Assembly: GCA_018823415.1 (NCBI GenBank)
Contig: JAHJIN010000419.1
Coordinates: forward strand, 1-46,271
Direction of reading: 5' to 3'
Origin: Chloroflexota bacterium
GTDB taxonomy: Bacteria > Chloroflexota > JAHJIN01
DNA: 46,271 bases
How positions within the stretch are numbered: the first letter of the stretch is position 1; every line of letters begins with the position of its first letter. Positions 24,463-32,589 of the stretch are shown here, one piece after another. Made by a program: the position numbers and the translations under genes. The notes under the pieces were generated by a model. That model did no database searches. It saw nothing but the letters and a program-made list of their open reading frames with translations, and had not been told where the DNA came from.

Positions 24463-24482
24463 GGTGGTGAGACTGGCCCGGG

Positions 24483-24511
24483 TTGACATTTCCTCCCCCC
24501 TCGCCTATAAT
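24483..24511 (+). promoter_or_regulatory. Consensus sigma-70-type promoter upstream of the TMEM165-type gene
   Basis: TTGACA (24483-24488) and TATAAT (24506-24511) with a 17-base spacer, a full match in both boxes and in spacing. The start would be near 24518, 23 bases before ATG 24541; it probably also serves udk. Confidence 0.85.
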
Positions 24512-24540
24512 CCCGCCGAATCTGCTACAGGAGGAGAATC

Positions 24541-24825
24541 ATGGACTGGCGCGTGTTTTTCTTGACCTTTGCTACCCTGTTCGTCGCCGAGCTGGGCGAC
24601 AAGACCCAGCTCGCCACCATTGCCATGGTGACCGAGCACAAGACCCCGGTGGCCGTGTTCCTGGGGGCCTCGCTGGCGCTGGCGGCGGTGACGCTGCTGG
24701 GCGTGGTGTTTGGGCAGGTCATCACCCAGGTGATCCCGCCGCGCATGTTGCGGTTGGCCTCGGGTGTCATGTTTATTGCCATCGGCGGCTGGGTGTTGTT
24801 CGATGCGCTGCGCACGTCGGGCTAA
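24541..24825 (+). CDS. TMEM165/GDT1 (UPF0016) family membrane protein
   Basis: A 94-residue protein of three hydrophobic helices (about 5-24, 37-60, 69-88) with the family signature ELGDKTQLAT at 17-26. TMEM165/GDT1 proteins transport manganese or calcium in exchange for protons. Most family members have two copies of this motif; here one single-motif half is present, so it would need to dimerise or pair with another half encoded elsewhere. The start follows AGGAGGAG. The perfect promoter suggests strong expression. udk follows after 39 bases. Confidence 0.88.
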   Translation: MDWRVFFLTFATLFVAELGDKTQLATIAMVTEHKTPVAVFLGASLALAAVTLLGVVFGQVITQVIPPRMLRLASGVMFIAIGGWVLFDALRTSG

Positions 24826-24864
24826 TTTAGCCAACTTGGCTATGGCCTTGCAGGAGGAGAAAAG

Positions 24865-25497
24865 ATGCCATCCCTGATCGTCGGTCTGGCCGGGGGCAGT
24901 GGGTCCGGCAAGAGCACCCTGGTGCACAACATCCTGGAGGTGCTCGCCGGCAAGTCGGTCATTGTTATCGAGCAGGACAATTATTACAAGGCCAACGCGC
25001 ACCTGTCGCTGGCGGAGCGCCGGGCCATCAACTATGACCACCCGGCGTCGCTGGACAATGACCTGCTGGCCGAGCACGTGCGCGCGTTGCGGGCCGGCCG
25101 GCCCATCGAAAAACCGCTGTACGATTTTACCACGCACACCCGGCGCGCCGAGACCGTCCGTGTGGAGCCGGCCGACGTCATCATCCTGGAGGGCATCCTG
25201 GTGCTGGAGAGTCGCCAGCTCTGGGAGCTGATGGACCTCAAGATATACGTGGACACCGACCCTGATGTGCGGTTTATCCGCCGCCTGGAACGTGACATCA
25301 GCGAGCGGGGCCGGACCATGGAGTCCGTCATCCAGCAATACCTGACCACCGTGCGGCCCATGCATCTCCAGTTCGTCGAGCCGTCCAGGCGCCACGCCGA
25401 CGTGATCATCCCGGAAGGCGGCCTCAACGAGCAGGCCATCCAGATGATCGCCGCCCGGCTTCGGGTCATCATGGCTGATGCGCCAGACCTGCGATAA
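24865..25497 (+). CDS. udk: Uridine kinase
   Basis: Uridine kinase phosphorylates uridine and cytidine to the monophosphates in the pyrimidine salvage pathway. The 210-residue protein has the P-loop GGSGSGKST at 10-18, the EQDNYYK substrate segment, the YDHPASLD motif, FTTHTRR, the Walker B-like IILEGILVL and the lid RRLERDISERGR. The start is clear (AGGAGGAG upstream). It follows the TMEM165-type gene by 39 bases and is likely co-transcribed with it. Confidence 0.95.
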   Translation: MPSLIVGLAGGSGSGKSTLVHNILEVLAGKSVIVIEQDNYYKANAHLSLAERRAINYDHPASLDNDLLAEHVRALRAGRPIEKPLYDFTTHTRRAETVRVEPADVIILEGILVLESRQLWELMDLKIYVDTDPDVRFIRRLERDISERGRTMESVIQQYLTTVRPMHLQFVEPSRRHADVIIPEGGLNEQAIQMIAARLRVIMADAPDLR

Positions 25498-25558
25498 GGT
25501 CCGGTTAATGCCGCGCGAGTATCCTCTGGCCTACACATTGCCATCGGAGGATACGTCC

Positions 25559-25786
25559 ATGACCTCGCTCAGCCCCGCCTCGATCCCATCCCATTCCGCT
25601 TTTCTGATCAAGCTCTGGATTGACGATACCGCCGGCGACGAGGGGCCAGAAGAAATGGATCGGACCCTCACCTGGCGCGGCCAGATCCAGCACGTACAGA
25701 CCGGCGAAAGCCGCGCATTTCGCGGGCCGTTCCAGATGCTGGCGTTTATGGACCGGTTCCTGGTGCCGCGCAAGACCGCCGAATGA
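25559..25786 (+). CDS. Small conserved-looking protein of unknown function
   Basis: A 75-residue product starting at ATG 25559, eight bases after GGAGG. A core of FLIKLWIDDTAGDE...RTLTWRGQIQHVQTGESRAF followed by FQMLAFMDRFL suggests a small beta-hairpin plus helix domain. It resembles short orphan proteins I have seen in Chloroflexota, with a W-R-G-x-I-x-H-V-Q core, but they have no assigned function. The terminator follows directly. Confidence 0.6.
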   Translation: MTSLSPASIPSHSAFLIKLWIDDTAGDEGPEEMDRTLTWRGQIQHVQTGESRAFRGPFQMLAFMDRFLVPRKTAE

Positions 25787-25807
25787 TCGAATCGCCGGGA
25801 CACGCAA

Positions 25808-25848
25808 CAGGGGACCGGGCAAACGCCCGGTCCCCTGTCTGTTTCTTT
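25808..25848. terminator. Strong, probably bidirectional terminator
   Basis: Perfect 13-base arms (25808-25820 and 25825-25837) with a 4-base loop, followed on the plus strand by TCTGTTTCTTT. It lies between the converging small gene and thiolase gene, so it may stop transcription from both sides, although only the plus strand has a T-run. Confidence 0.9.
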
Positions 25849-25868
25849 GGGCGTAGCCAATATGCTCG

Positions 25869-27059
25869 TTACAACAGTTCCACGCTCATCGCCACGGCCT
25901 CGCCGCCGCCCAGGCACAGCGTGGCGATGCCGGTCTTGAGCCCCCGGTCCTGCAGGGCATGGATGAGCGTCACCAGCACGCGCGCGCCGCTGCACCCGAT
26001 GGGGTGTCCCAGGGCGATGGCCCCGCCGTGCACGTTCACCCGGTCCCAGTCCCAGTCCAACGCCTTGCCGTCGGCCAGACATTGCGCAGCAAACGCCTCG
26101 TTGGCCTCGATGAGGTCATAGTCCTCAAGGCGGGTCCGGGTGCGCGCCAGCAGGTTGCGCACCGCATACACCGGCGCGATAAAGAGCCAGATGGGGTCCA
26201 CGGCGGCCTGGGCATAGCCGGTGATGCGTGCCAACGGTTTGAGCCCCAGCGCCCGGGCGCGCACCTGGCTCATCACCACCGTGGCCGCTGCCCCGTCGGT
26301 GATGCCGGGGGCGTTGCCGGCCGTGACCTGGCCGTTCTTCTTGAAGGCCGGTTTGAGCTTGGCCAGCACCTCCAGGGTGGTATCGGCCCGGGGGCACTCG
26401 TCGGTGTCGAACACCACCGGCGGGCCTTTGCGCTGCGGTATCTGCACCGGGACGATCTCGTTCTTGAATTTGCCGGCCGCGATGGCCGCCAGCGCCTTCT
26501 GGTGGCTGCCAAAGGCAAACTCGTCCATCTCTTGCCGGGTGACGCCATACTGGTTGGCGATGAACTCGGCCGAGTTGCCCATGTGATGGTCCATGAACGC
26601 GCACCACAGGCCGTCGTTGACCACGGCGTCCACCAGGGTGCCGTTGCCCAGGCGATAGCCGGCCCGGGCCTGGGGCAGTAGGTAGGGGGCCAGGCTCATG
26701 CTCTCCATGCCGCCGGCCACCAGGATGTCGGCGTCACCGGCCCGGATCATCCCGGCGGCTAGCATGGCCGACTTGAGCCCGCTGCCGCAGACCTTGTTGA
26801 TGGTGAGCGCCCCCACCTCTGGCGGGAGGCCGGCGGCGATGGTGGCCTGGCGCGCCGGGGCCTGGCCCTGGCCGGCCGGCACCACGCAGCCCATGATGAC
26901 TTCGTCCACGGTGTCCGGCTCGATGCCGGCCCGGGCCACGGCTTCCCTGATGGCGATGGCCCCCAGTTGCGGGGCCGGGATGGTCGACAGGCCCCCCATG
27001 AACCGGCCAATGGGCGTGCGCACGGCGCTGACGATGACGGCGTCTCGGGGATTGGACAT
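25869..27059 (-). CDS. Acetyl-CoA acetyltransferase (thiolase)
   Basis: A thiolase of 396 residues. The active-site Cys91 sits in [13 protein letters not shown], His352 in [16 protein letters not shown], and the second Cys382 in [11 protein letters not shown]. Thiolases condense two acyl-CoA units or cleave 3-ketoacyl-CoA, so the protein could act in fatty-acid breakdown, polyhydroxyalkanoate or mevalonate pathways; the context does not say which. The start at 27059 follows AGGAGG at good spacing. It is the last gene of the operon with the HIT and Lgt genes. Confidence 0.92.
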   Translation of the reverse strand: MSNPRDAVIVSAVRTPIGRFMGGLSTIPAPQLGAIAIREAVARAGIEPDTVDEVIMGCVVPAGQGQAPARQATIAAGLPPEVGALTINKVCGSGLKSAMLAAGMIRAGDADILVAGGMESMSLAPYLLPQARAGYRLGNGTLVDAVVNDGLWCAFMDHHMGNSAEFIANQYGVTRQEMDEFAFGSHQKALAAIAAGKFKNEIVPVQIPQRKGPPVVFDTDECPRADTTLEVLAKLKPAFKKNGQVTAGNAPGITDGAAATVVMSQVRARALGLKPLARITGYAQAAVDPIWLFIAPVYAVRNLLARTRTRLEDYDLIEANEAFAAQCLADGKALDWDWDRVNVHGGAIALGHPIGCSGARVLVTLIHALQDRGLKTGIATLCLGGGEAVAMSVELL

Positions 27060-27103
27060 ACGGTGTTTCCTCCTCACTGCATTGTGATAATGATGTGTAG
27101 AAA

Positions 27104-27136
27104 CGTCAAACGTCATGCGTCAGCAGGCGTTTGACG
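27104..27136. repeat. Degenerate heptamer array, TGACGYY family
   Basis: CGTC at 27104, 27111 and 27118 (spacing 7), then an opposite-strand GACG at 27133. It crosses the stop codon of the HIT protein gene. Confidence 0.65.
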
Positions 27137-27620
27137 GTTTGGTTTCCAGCGCAGCCCGCAGGCGCTCATAACTATCGGACACCATCTCTGGCACCACGCG
27201 GGTTTCGCCCAGCACGGATATAAAGTTGGTATCGCCCACCCAGCGCGGGACGATGTGGATGTGCAAGTGTTCGTGGAGGCCGGCCCCGGCTGCCTTGCCC
27301 AGGTTGATGCCCACGTTGAACCCATCCGGATGCATGACGCGGCCCAGCAACGTGGTGCATTCGCGGACCAGGCGCATGGCCTCGGCCAGTGTCTCGTCGT
27401 CCAGGTGCTCCAGCCCGGCGACGTGCTCGTAGGGCACCACCATCAGGTGGCCGCTGTTGTATGGATAGATGTTCATGACGACAAAGTTGTGCTCGCCGCG
27501 CAGCAGGACATAGTGACCGGCTTCGTCATCGGATTGCGCGGCTTTGCACAGCACGCAATCGCCAGACTTGTCGCTGAGGATGTACTGCATGCGCCAGGGG
27601 GTCCAGAGTCGGTGGGTCAT
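27120..27620 (-). CDS. HIT family hydrolase
   Basis: A 166-residue histidine-triad nucleotide hydrolase/transferase. The triad motif is HEHLHIHIVPRW (His118, 120, 122). The N-terminus has the zinc-binding pair CVLC (22-25) and the segment VVMNIYPYNSGHLMVVPYEHV (48-68). This layout matches the AP4A-phosphorylase/HIT subgroup. It cleaves nucleoside polyphosphates or AMP-linked substrates. Its ATG overlaps the stop of lgt as ATGA. The end is embedded in a heptamer array. Confidence 0.93.
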   Translation of the reverse strand: MTHRLWTPWRMQYILSDKSGDCVLCKAAQSDDEAGHYVLLRGEHNFVVMNIYPYNSGHLMVVPYEHVAGLEHLDDETLAEAMRLVRECTTLLGRVMHPDGFNVGINLGKAAGAGLHEHLHIHIVPRWVGDTNFISVLGETRVVPEMVSDSYERLRAALETKPSNAC

Positions 27621-28426
27621 ACAGACTCCTCGTCGGGGGGCGTGGTTTCGACCGGTTCAACCCGCGCGCGTTGTCGCCGCCACAGGAAGACCATCGCGGC
27701 CAGGCCCACGAGGGCCAGGAGCAAACTCATCAGTTGGGCCGTGTCCACGCCAAAGGTGGTGATGAGCGGTCCCCGGTCGCGGGTGAACTCGATGAGGAAC
27801 CGGGTGGCGGAATAGAGCACCAGGTAGAGCAGGATCAGAAAACCAGGGAATGGCTTGCGCTTGCGTAGGCCCCACAGCACGCCAAAAATGACCAGCGTGG
27901 TGAGCCCCTGGATGATGGGCGTGGGGTAGCGGACCACCCACTCACCGTAATAGTTGGGCAGATACAGGCCCAGGATGCTATCAGTGGGCGCGCCGTAGCA
28001 GCAGCCGTTCAGCAGGCAGCCGATACGGGCGATGCTCTCGCCCAGGGCCAGGGCCGGCGCCATCAGGTCGCACACCTGGAGGAACGCGAGGCGCCGCCAC
28101 CGGGTGTAGGCATAGGCTGCCAGGAGCCCGGCCAAAAGCGCCCCATGATACACCAGCCCGCCCTCGCCAAAGTCGAGGATGCGTATGGGATTGGCGGCGT
28201 ACACGTCCCAATTGCCCGCCACGTAATAGAGCCGGGCGCCGACCACGCCGGCCACCACGCCCACCAGCGTCAGGTCGATGAGGCGTTCCAGCGGAAAGCC
28301 CACGCGCCGGGCCTCAAAGGCGACAACGACCAGCCCCACCACGATGGCCACGTCCATCATCACGGCATAGGCCGAGATGACGATGGGGATGCCGCCCAGG
28401 CTAAAGCTAAATAGGATGGGACACAT
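27617..28426 (-). CDS. lgt: Prolipoprotein diacylglyceryl transferase
   Basis: Lgt transfers diacylglycerol from phosphatidylglycerol to the lipobox cysteine of prelipoproteins. The 269-residue protein has seven or so membrane helices, the signature GGLVYHGALLAG with His94, and ARIGCLLNGCCYG with Arg134, and the C-terminal arginine segment SATRFLIEFTRD. In the second motif CCYG replaces the common ELWG or ELFG of enterobacterial Lgt, a variant also found in other phyla. The start at 28426 has a weak GGGAG site. The presence of lipoproteins at 1-664 and 31694-32566 gives it local clients. Confidence 0.9.
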   Translation of the reverse strand: MCPILFSFSLGGIPIVISAYAVMMDVAIVVGLVVVAFEARRVGFPLERLIDLTLVGVVAGVVGARLYYVAGNWDVYAANPIRILDFGEGGLVYHGALLAGLLAAYAYTRWRRLAFLQVCDLMAPALALGESIARIGCLLNGCCYGAPTDSILGLYLPNYYGEWVVRYPTPIIQGLTTLVIFGVLWGLRKRKPFPGFLILLYLVLYSATRFLIEFTRDRGPLITTFGVDTAQLMSLLLALVGLAAMVFLWRRQRARVEPVETTPPDEESV

Positions 28427-28443
28427 GGATGCTCCCGATACTT

Positions 28444-28500
28444 GCGTCAAACGTCAAACGTCACGCTTGACGTTTGACGCCTGAAGTTTGACGCCTGGCG
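28444..28500. repeat. Head-to-head heptamer array, TGACGYY family
   Basis: Three CGTC units (28445, 28452, 28459) face units of the opposite sense (GACG at 28469, 28476 and 28490, with a degenerate GAAG at 28483), all at 7-base steps. The arms at 28444-28457 and 28467-28480 are perfect 14-base inverted repeats with a 9-base loop. It covers the end of the Lgt-like gene. Confidence 0.85.
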
Positions 28501-29226
28501 CCATACGAGTGCTGCTATCGCGGTCAGGCAAATGATGCCGCCCAGCACCTGTGTGGCGCGCAATGGCCCCACTGCCATAACAGCGTCACCGCGCAGGAGC
28601 TCGATGATAAAGCAAGCCGCCGAGGTGACGATGGCATAGACCAGGAACCCGGCCCCCTCGAACGGCCAGCGGCGGCGCAGGCCCCACAGCAGGCCAAAAA
28701 GAGCCAGCAACACGGCCATCTCGATGAGCTGCGTGGGATAGCGCGGCATATAGACGCCGTTGAGGTCCGGTAGGTTCACCGCCAGCGTGCTGTCTGTCAC
28801 CGCGCCATAGGCCGAGCCGTTCAGCAGGTGAGCCAGGCAACCCAGGGCTGACCCCAAGGCCAGGGCCGGGGCCGCGGCGTCGGCATAGCGCCAGAAGGAC
28901 CGGCGCATGGTCCAGGCATACAGGGCCAGAAACGCCACCCCGCCAATGAGCGCGCCATACCAGGCCAGGCCCCCCTCCCAGAACCGCAGCAGCCCCAGCC
29001 GGTCCGAGTCGTAGGCGATCCAGTGGAGCCGGGCATAGAGAATGCGCCCGCCCAGGCCGGCGCCCATCAGTGCCCAGAAACCCGCCTGGAGCGCGTCGCT
29101 CCGGGGGATGCCCAGCCGCCGCACTTCTAGCGCCGCCAGCCCCAGCCCCACCAGGAACGCCAGGTCCACCAACACGCTGTAGGAAAAGACGGTGAACCAG
29201 GGCGTTGCCAGGAGCACCGGGACCAC
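28447..29226 (-). CDS. Degenerate Lgt-like membrane protein
   Basis: A 259-residue membrane protein clearly related to its neighbour lgt (shared blocks WEGGLAWYGALIGG, ALALG, LLNGSAYGAVTDSTLAVNLP, YPTQLIEMAVLLALFGLLWGLRRRWPF). The conserved catalytic positions are altered: His94 of lgt corresponds to Tyr90, and Arg134 to Cys130, with the ARIG block lost. It is therefore unlikely to be an active diacylglyceryl transferase. The GTG start at 29226 is one base past the TAG of the upstream gene (TAGTG), so translation is coupled. Its last residues (RRQTSSVTFDV) are encoded by a heptamer array. The role is unknown; it might bind lipid or partner Lgt. Confidence 0.8.
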   Translation of the reverse strand: MVPVLLATPWFTVFSYSVLVDLAFLVGLGLAALEVRRLGIPRSDALQAGFWALMGAGLGGRILYARLHWIAYDSDRLGLLRFWEGGLAWYGALIGGVAFLALYAWTMRRSFWRYADAAAPALALGSALGCLAHLLNGSAYGAVTDSTLAVNLPDLNGVYMPRYPTQLIEMAVLLALFGLLWGLRRRWPFEGAGFLVYAIVTSAACFIIELLRGDAVMAVGPLRATQVLGGIICLTAIAALVWRQASNFRRQTSSVTFDV

Positions 29227-30185
29227 TAGTTGTTCCCGTCGGCTGAGGGGAGCATGCTGAAATCCAGGGGCGCGACCAGGGCGCCAGATTCGTAGAACGC
29301 GAGTTCGTCGAGGGCGTCCTGGGCGGCTTCCTGGATGCCGGGATTGGGGTCTTGGAGGCACTGCTTGAGCGCGCGCCGGGCGGCCTCACCGCCAATCTCG
29401 CCCAAAGCCCAGACCACCATCTCGCGCACTTCCAGGTCCGGGTCGGACAGGGTGCGGACCAGGGCCGGCAGGGCCTCCTCCGCCTCGATTTCGCCGCAGG
29501 CCCGGGCTGCCTCAAAACGCATGGCCGGGTCGGGGTTGCTCAATTCGGTGATGGCGGTGTCGGTCCAGGCCGGGTCGCAGGCGCGGCCCATGGCAAAGAC
29601 CGCGCTCACCCGCATGAGCGGGTCGGGGTCCTGGTAGGCCGCTGCGATGAGGTCCGGCATTTCGGGCCGGTCGGCGTAGGCCAGGGCTTCCAGGGCCCGG
29701 CGGCGTACCTCGCCGGCTTCGGCCGGATTGCGAATCGCGTCCAACAGAGCCGCCTGGAGCGGGCGCGTGATCGGGTCTTTCAACACGTCCATCTCGCCCA
29801 AAAAGACGAACCGGGCCAGGGAGGCGGCCGCCGCCGCGCGCACGCCTTCGGCCGGGTCATGCTGGAGCAGGTCGATGAGGCGCGGGATCAGGCGCGGGTC
29901 TTCGTCTTCCCACAGCCCCTCCAGGGCCATAAAGCGGACCCGGTCGTCCGGATCGTCCAGGGCCAGTCGGAAAAAGGGCCAGAAATCGACTTCTAGATCC
30001 TCTTCGCCCAGTTCCAGCAACGCCTGAACGATCTTTAGTCGGCGGGCCAGCGAGGTTTGCGCCCATAGGGGGCGGGCCGTTTCAATCTCGGCCGGGTCCA
30101 ACTCGTCCAGCAGCAAATAGTCGCGGGCGGCTGGCGCGTCGGGGTCCAGGAACAGACGTTGAATGTCATGGGCGAATTGGGACAT
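29226..30185 (-). CDS. HEAT-repeat protein
   Basis: A 319-residue helical-repeat protein. From about residue 55 to 300 it has HEAT repeats in the usual form (for example DPDDRVRFMALEGLW, DPDPLMRVSAVFAMGRA, NPDPAMRFEAARACGEIEAEEALPALVRTLSDPDLEVREMVVWALGEIGG). Such scaffolds bind proteins; no enzyme motif is seen. ATG 30185 is preceded by GAGGTG. It lies 20 bases after the M20 peptidase gene and is coupled to the Lgt-like gene, so it may serve the lipoprotein pathway, but that is a guess. Confidence 0.88.
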   Translation of the reverse strand: MSQFAHDIQRLFLDPDAPAARDYLLLDELDPAEIETARPLWAQTSLARRLKIVQALLELGEEDLEVDFWPFFRLALDDPDDRVRFMALEGLWEDEDPRLIPRLIDLLQHDPAEGVRAAAAASLARFVFLGEMDVLKDPITRPLQAALLDAIRNPAEAGEVRRRALEALAYADRPEMPDLIAAAYQDPDPLMRVSAVFAMGRACDPAWTDTAITELSNPDPAMRFEAARACGEIEAEEALPALVRTLSDPDLEVREMVVWALGEIGGEAARRALKQCLQDPNPGIQEAAQDALDELAFYESGALVAPLDFSMLPSADGNN

Positions 30186-30204
30186 GAGACACCTCGCAAC
30201 CGGG

Positions 30205-31512
30205 CTAGGTGGCGGCGCAAAAGCGCTGCACGATGTCATAGAGCACGCGCGTGCCAAAGATCAGGTTGTCGACCGTGATGCGTTCGTCGTGGGCGTGGGC
30301 CAGGTCAAAGAGCGACAGGCCCGGCTCGGGTTGCGCGGGCATGAATCCATAGACCGAGACGCCGCGCGGCCCCAGGTGTCGGCCATCGGTGCCGCCGGTC
30401 ATGAGAAAGGGCACCACCACGCCCTGGGGATCGTGCTCGGGCAGCACGGTTTCGATGAGGCGATACAGGTCGCCGTCGTAGGCGCCCTCGTAGCCGGGGG
30501 TAAAGATGGTGGTTTCTACATCCACCGGCAGGTCGCCAATGATGGCGCGCATCTGGGCCAGCACCTCGTCCTGGGTCTGGCCGGGGATGATGCGGCAGTC
30601 TACCTGGGCCTCGGCGGTGGAGGGGATGACGTTGACCTTGGAGCCGGCCTGGAGCATGGTGGGCGACAGGGTGTTGTGCTGGATGGCGTGCAGCACGTCG
30701 CCCATTTGCTGTTCCAGCAGCGGATAATCGTCGCCCAGGGCTGCCAGGAAAGCCGCGACCGTATTGGTGAGCCGCAGTGGCAGCTCGGCGTTGGCGAGCC
30801 GGTCCAGGGCGTGGGCCAGGTGGACGACGGCGTTGTTGTCGTGGGGGACTGCGGCGTGGCCGGGCCGGCCGTGCGCGGTGAGCCGCAGCGGGGAGATGCC
30901 CTTTTCGCCGGTCTGGCACAGGTAGAAGGTGCGGCCGTTCAGGCGAATGCCCTCGCCGCCGCCTTCGTTGATGCAGTATCCCGCGTCCAGCAGGTGGGGA
31001 TATTCGGCGAGCAGCCATGCCAGGCCATATAGCCCGCCGGCCTCTTCGTCGGCGGTGGCGGCAAAGACAACGTCCCGGTTCAGGGGGATGCCGGCGCGCT
31101 GCAAGAGCAGCAGGACCACGAGTTCCTGGACCACCAGACCCTTGCAGTCAACGGTGCCCCGGCCCCAGATGACGCCGTCATCGTCCAGCACGCCGGCAAA
31201 GGGGGGATGGGTCCATTCGCCGGGCTCGGCCGGCACCACGTCCAGGTGCGAGAGCAGGAGCAGGGGGGGCTGATGCCCCGTGCCGTGGCTCGGCAGCCGG
31301 GCTATCAGGCTACACCGGTCGGGCGTCGGTCCCACCACCTGGGCTGAGATGTCGGCGCCGGCCAGCACGTCGGCCAGGTAGCGGGCGGCGGCGGTTTCGT
31401 TGCCGGGAGGGTTGGTCGTGTCGATGCGGATGAGGTCGCGGAGGTAGCCGGTTGCTTCTGCAGCCACGGCTTGCCAATTGATGCCGGGTTGTGGGTTCAA
31501 ACGATTCTCCAT
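30205..31512 (-). CDS. M20 family metallopeptidase (dipeptidase/deacylase type)
   Basis: A 435-residue M20 peptidase. The metal-binding set is present: LLLSHLDVVPAE (His, Asp), GRGTVDCKG (Asp), DEEAGG (Glu), and TGGTDGRHLGPRGVSVYGFMP (final His). The lid domain sits in the middle (about 210-320). Substrate may be a dipeptide, N-acyl amino acid or carnosine-type peptide and cannot be read from sequence. The start at 31512 has only a weak ribosome site, but it gives a normal N-terminus. It is the first gene of the operon with HEAT, Lgt-like, lgt, HIT and thiolase, with its own promoter upstream. Confidence 0.9.
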   Translation of the reverse strand: MENRLNPQPGINWQAVAAEATGYLRDLIRIDTTNPPGNETAAARYLADVLAGADISAQVVGPTPDRCSLIARLPSHGTGHQPPLLLLSHLDVVPAEPGEWTHPPFAGVLDDDGVIWGRGTVDCKGLVVQELVVLLLLQRAGIPLNRDVVFAATADEEAGGLYGLAWLLAEYPHLLDAGYCINEGGGEGIRLNGRTFYLCQTGEKGISPLRLTAHGRPGHAAVPHDNNAVVHLAHALDRLANAELPLRLTNTVAAFLAALGDDYPLLEQQMGDVLHAIQHNTLSPTMLQAGSKVNVIPSTAEAQVDCRIIPGQTQDEVLAQMRAIIGDLPVDVETTIFTPGYEGAYDGDLYRLIETVLPEHDPQGVVVPFLMTGGTDGRHLGPRGVSVYGFMPAQPEPGLSLFDLAHAHDERITVDNLIFGTRVLYDIVQRFCAAT

Positions 31513-31545
31513 GGGCTGGGACTGCTCATTGGCGAGCGTGGGGGC

Positions 31546-31574
31546 ATTATACCACTTTTGGCGCGTTTCGTCAC
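31546..31574 (-). promoter_or_regulatory. Promoter of the M20 peptidase operon
   Basis: On the minus strand GTGACG (31569-31574) and TATAAT (31546-31551) are spaced by 17 bases. It points to a start near 31539, 27 bases before ATG 31512. Confidence 0.6.
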
Positions 31575-31693
31575 TCGGCTGCCAAGGTTCGCACACCTTT
31601 GCCAGGTTATTCCCCGGAGGGCGCATCACGCAAACACCACGTCTTCCGGCCTATGTACCCAAACGGTCGCCCACAGAACAATGCCCACCGGCG

Positions 31694-32566
31694 TCAAGGC
31701 CCCAGGTCCACCACGCGCACGTCGTCGAACAGCGTTGCGCCGCCTTGCACCGCCCGGGGATGCTGCCCCCTCAGGAACACCGTCAGCGAGTTGCCCCTGG
31801 CCCGGACCACGACCTGCGTATGCGCCCACACGTCCTCTCGCGCATCGTCCCACGGGGTCCACGTCACCGACCCGGCCTGCCAGTCCTGTCCCCCGGTCAG
31901 GTCCACTCCCAGCGACAGTTCCACCGGCGACGCGCTGTGGATGTGCTTGCCCCAGGCCTCGATCTGGTAGCGGTGGCCGGGAATGGTCTGGGCTGTTCGC
32001 AGGATACCGGCCTCGGCCTGGATGAAATCGAACGTGATCTCTTGCGAGCGCTGGCCGCTGTGCACGTTGTCCACGAGCTTGTTCTCGTTCAGGCAGGAGG
32101 AGGCCGGCGTGCCGGGGGCCAGAAACGCGTGCCAGCCCACGGCCACGGCCCAGCCCGGGCAATCCGGGCCCAGCGGCGATGTCCCTGGCACGAACCCGGC
32201 TTCCATGTCCCACTCGCCGCCCTGCTGCGGGGGAAGCGGTGGTCGAGCGGCCGGCGGCCGGGTGGCGGTGGGCAGCGGCAGGGTGGGCGTGGCGGCCGGC
32301 GAGGGCGGAACCGGGATGGGCGTGGCGGTTGCGGCCGTGGTCTGCTGCGGCTGGGGCGTGGTGCTGGGCTGGGGGGTGAACGTGGGGACCGGCGTATTCG
32401 TGGGCCGGGGCGCCATAAATGGCGTCGCGAATGGTGTCTTGGTGGGGGTGGGCGTGGGCGCCGGGGCCTCCGGCTGGCACGACAGGCCCAGCCAGCCCGC
32501 CAGGCCGGCACAGACCAGGAACACGAGCCAGCGGGATATTGCCGTCGCCGGGGTTCGGATGGACAC
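31694..32566 (-). CDS. Extracellular lipoprotein with Pro/Thr-rich tether
   Basis: A 290-residue lipoprotein with an N-terminal signal peptide ending in the lipobox LGLSC (about 26-30), then a long low-complexity Pro/Thr tether (TPTPTKTPF..., about 35-110), and a C-terminal globular beta domain of about 170 residues (GHRYQIEAWGKHIHSASPVELSLGVDLTGG, ATLFDDVRVVDLG) that resembles a carbohydrate-binding or jelly-roll module. The GTG start at 32566 follows AAAGGAAAG. It is the last gene of the GGDEF-to-mutM run, 23 bases after mutM. The ligand is unknown. Confidence 0.7.
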   Translation of the reverse strand: MSIRTPATAISRWLVFLVCAGLAGWLGLSCQPEAPAPTPTPTKTPFATPFMAPRPTNTPVPTFTPQPSTTPQPQQTTAATATPIPVPPSPAATPTLPLPTATRPPAARPPLPPQQGGEWDMEAGFVPGTSPLGPDCPGWAVAVGWHAFLAPGTPASSCLNENKLVDNVHSGQRSQEITFDFIQAEAGILRTAQTIPGHRYQIEAWGKHIHSASPVELSLGVDLTGGQDWQAGSVTWTPWDDAREDVWAHTQVVVRARGNSLTVFLRGQHPRAVQGGATLFDDVRVVDLGP

Positions 32567-32589
32567 GGTTGGCTTTCCTTTGCCGGCAG

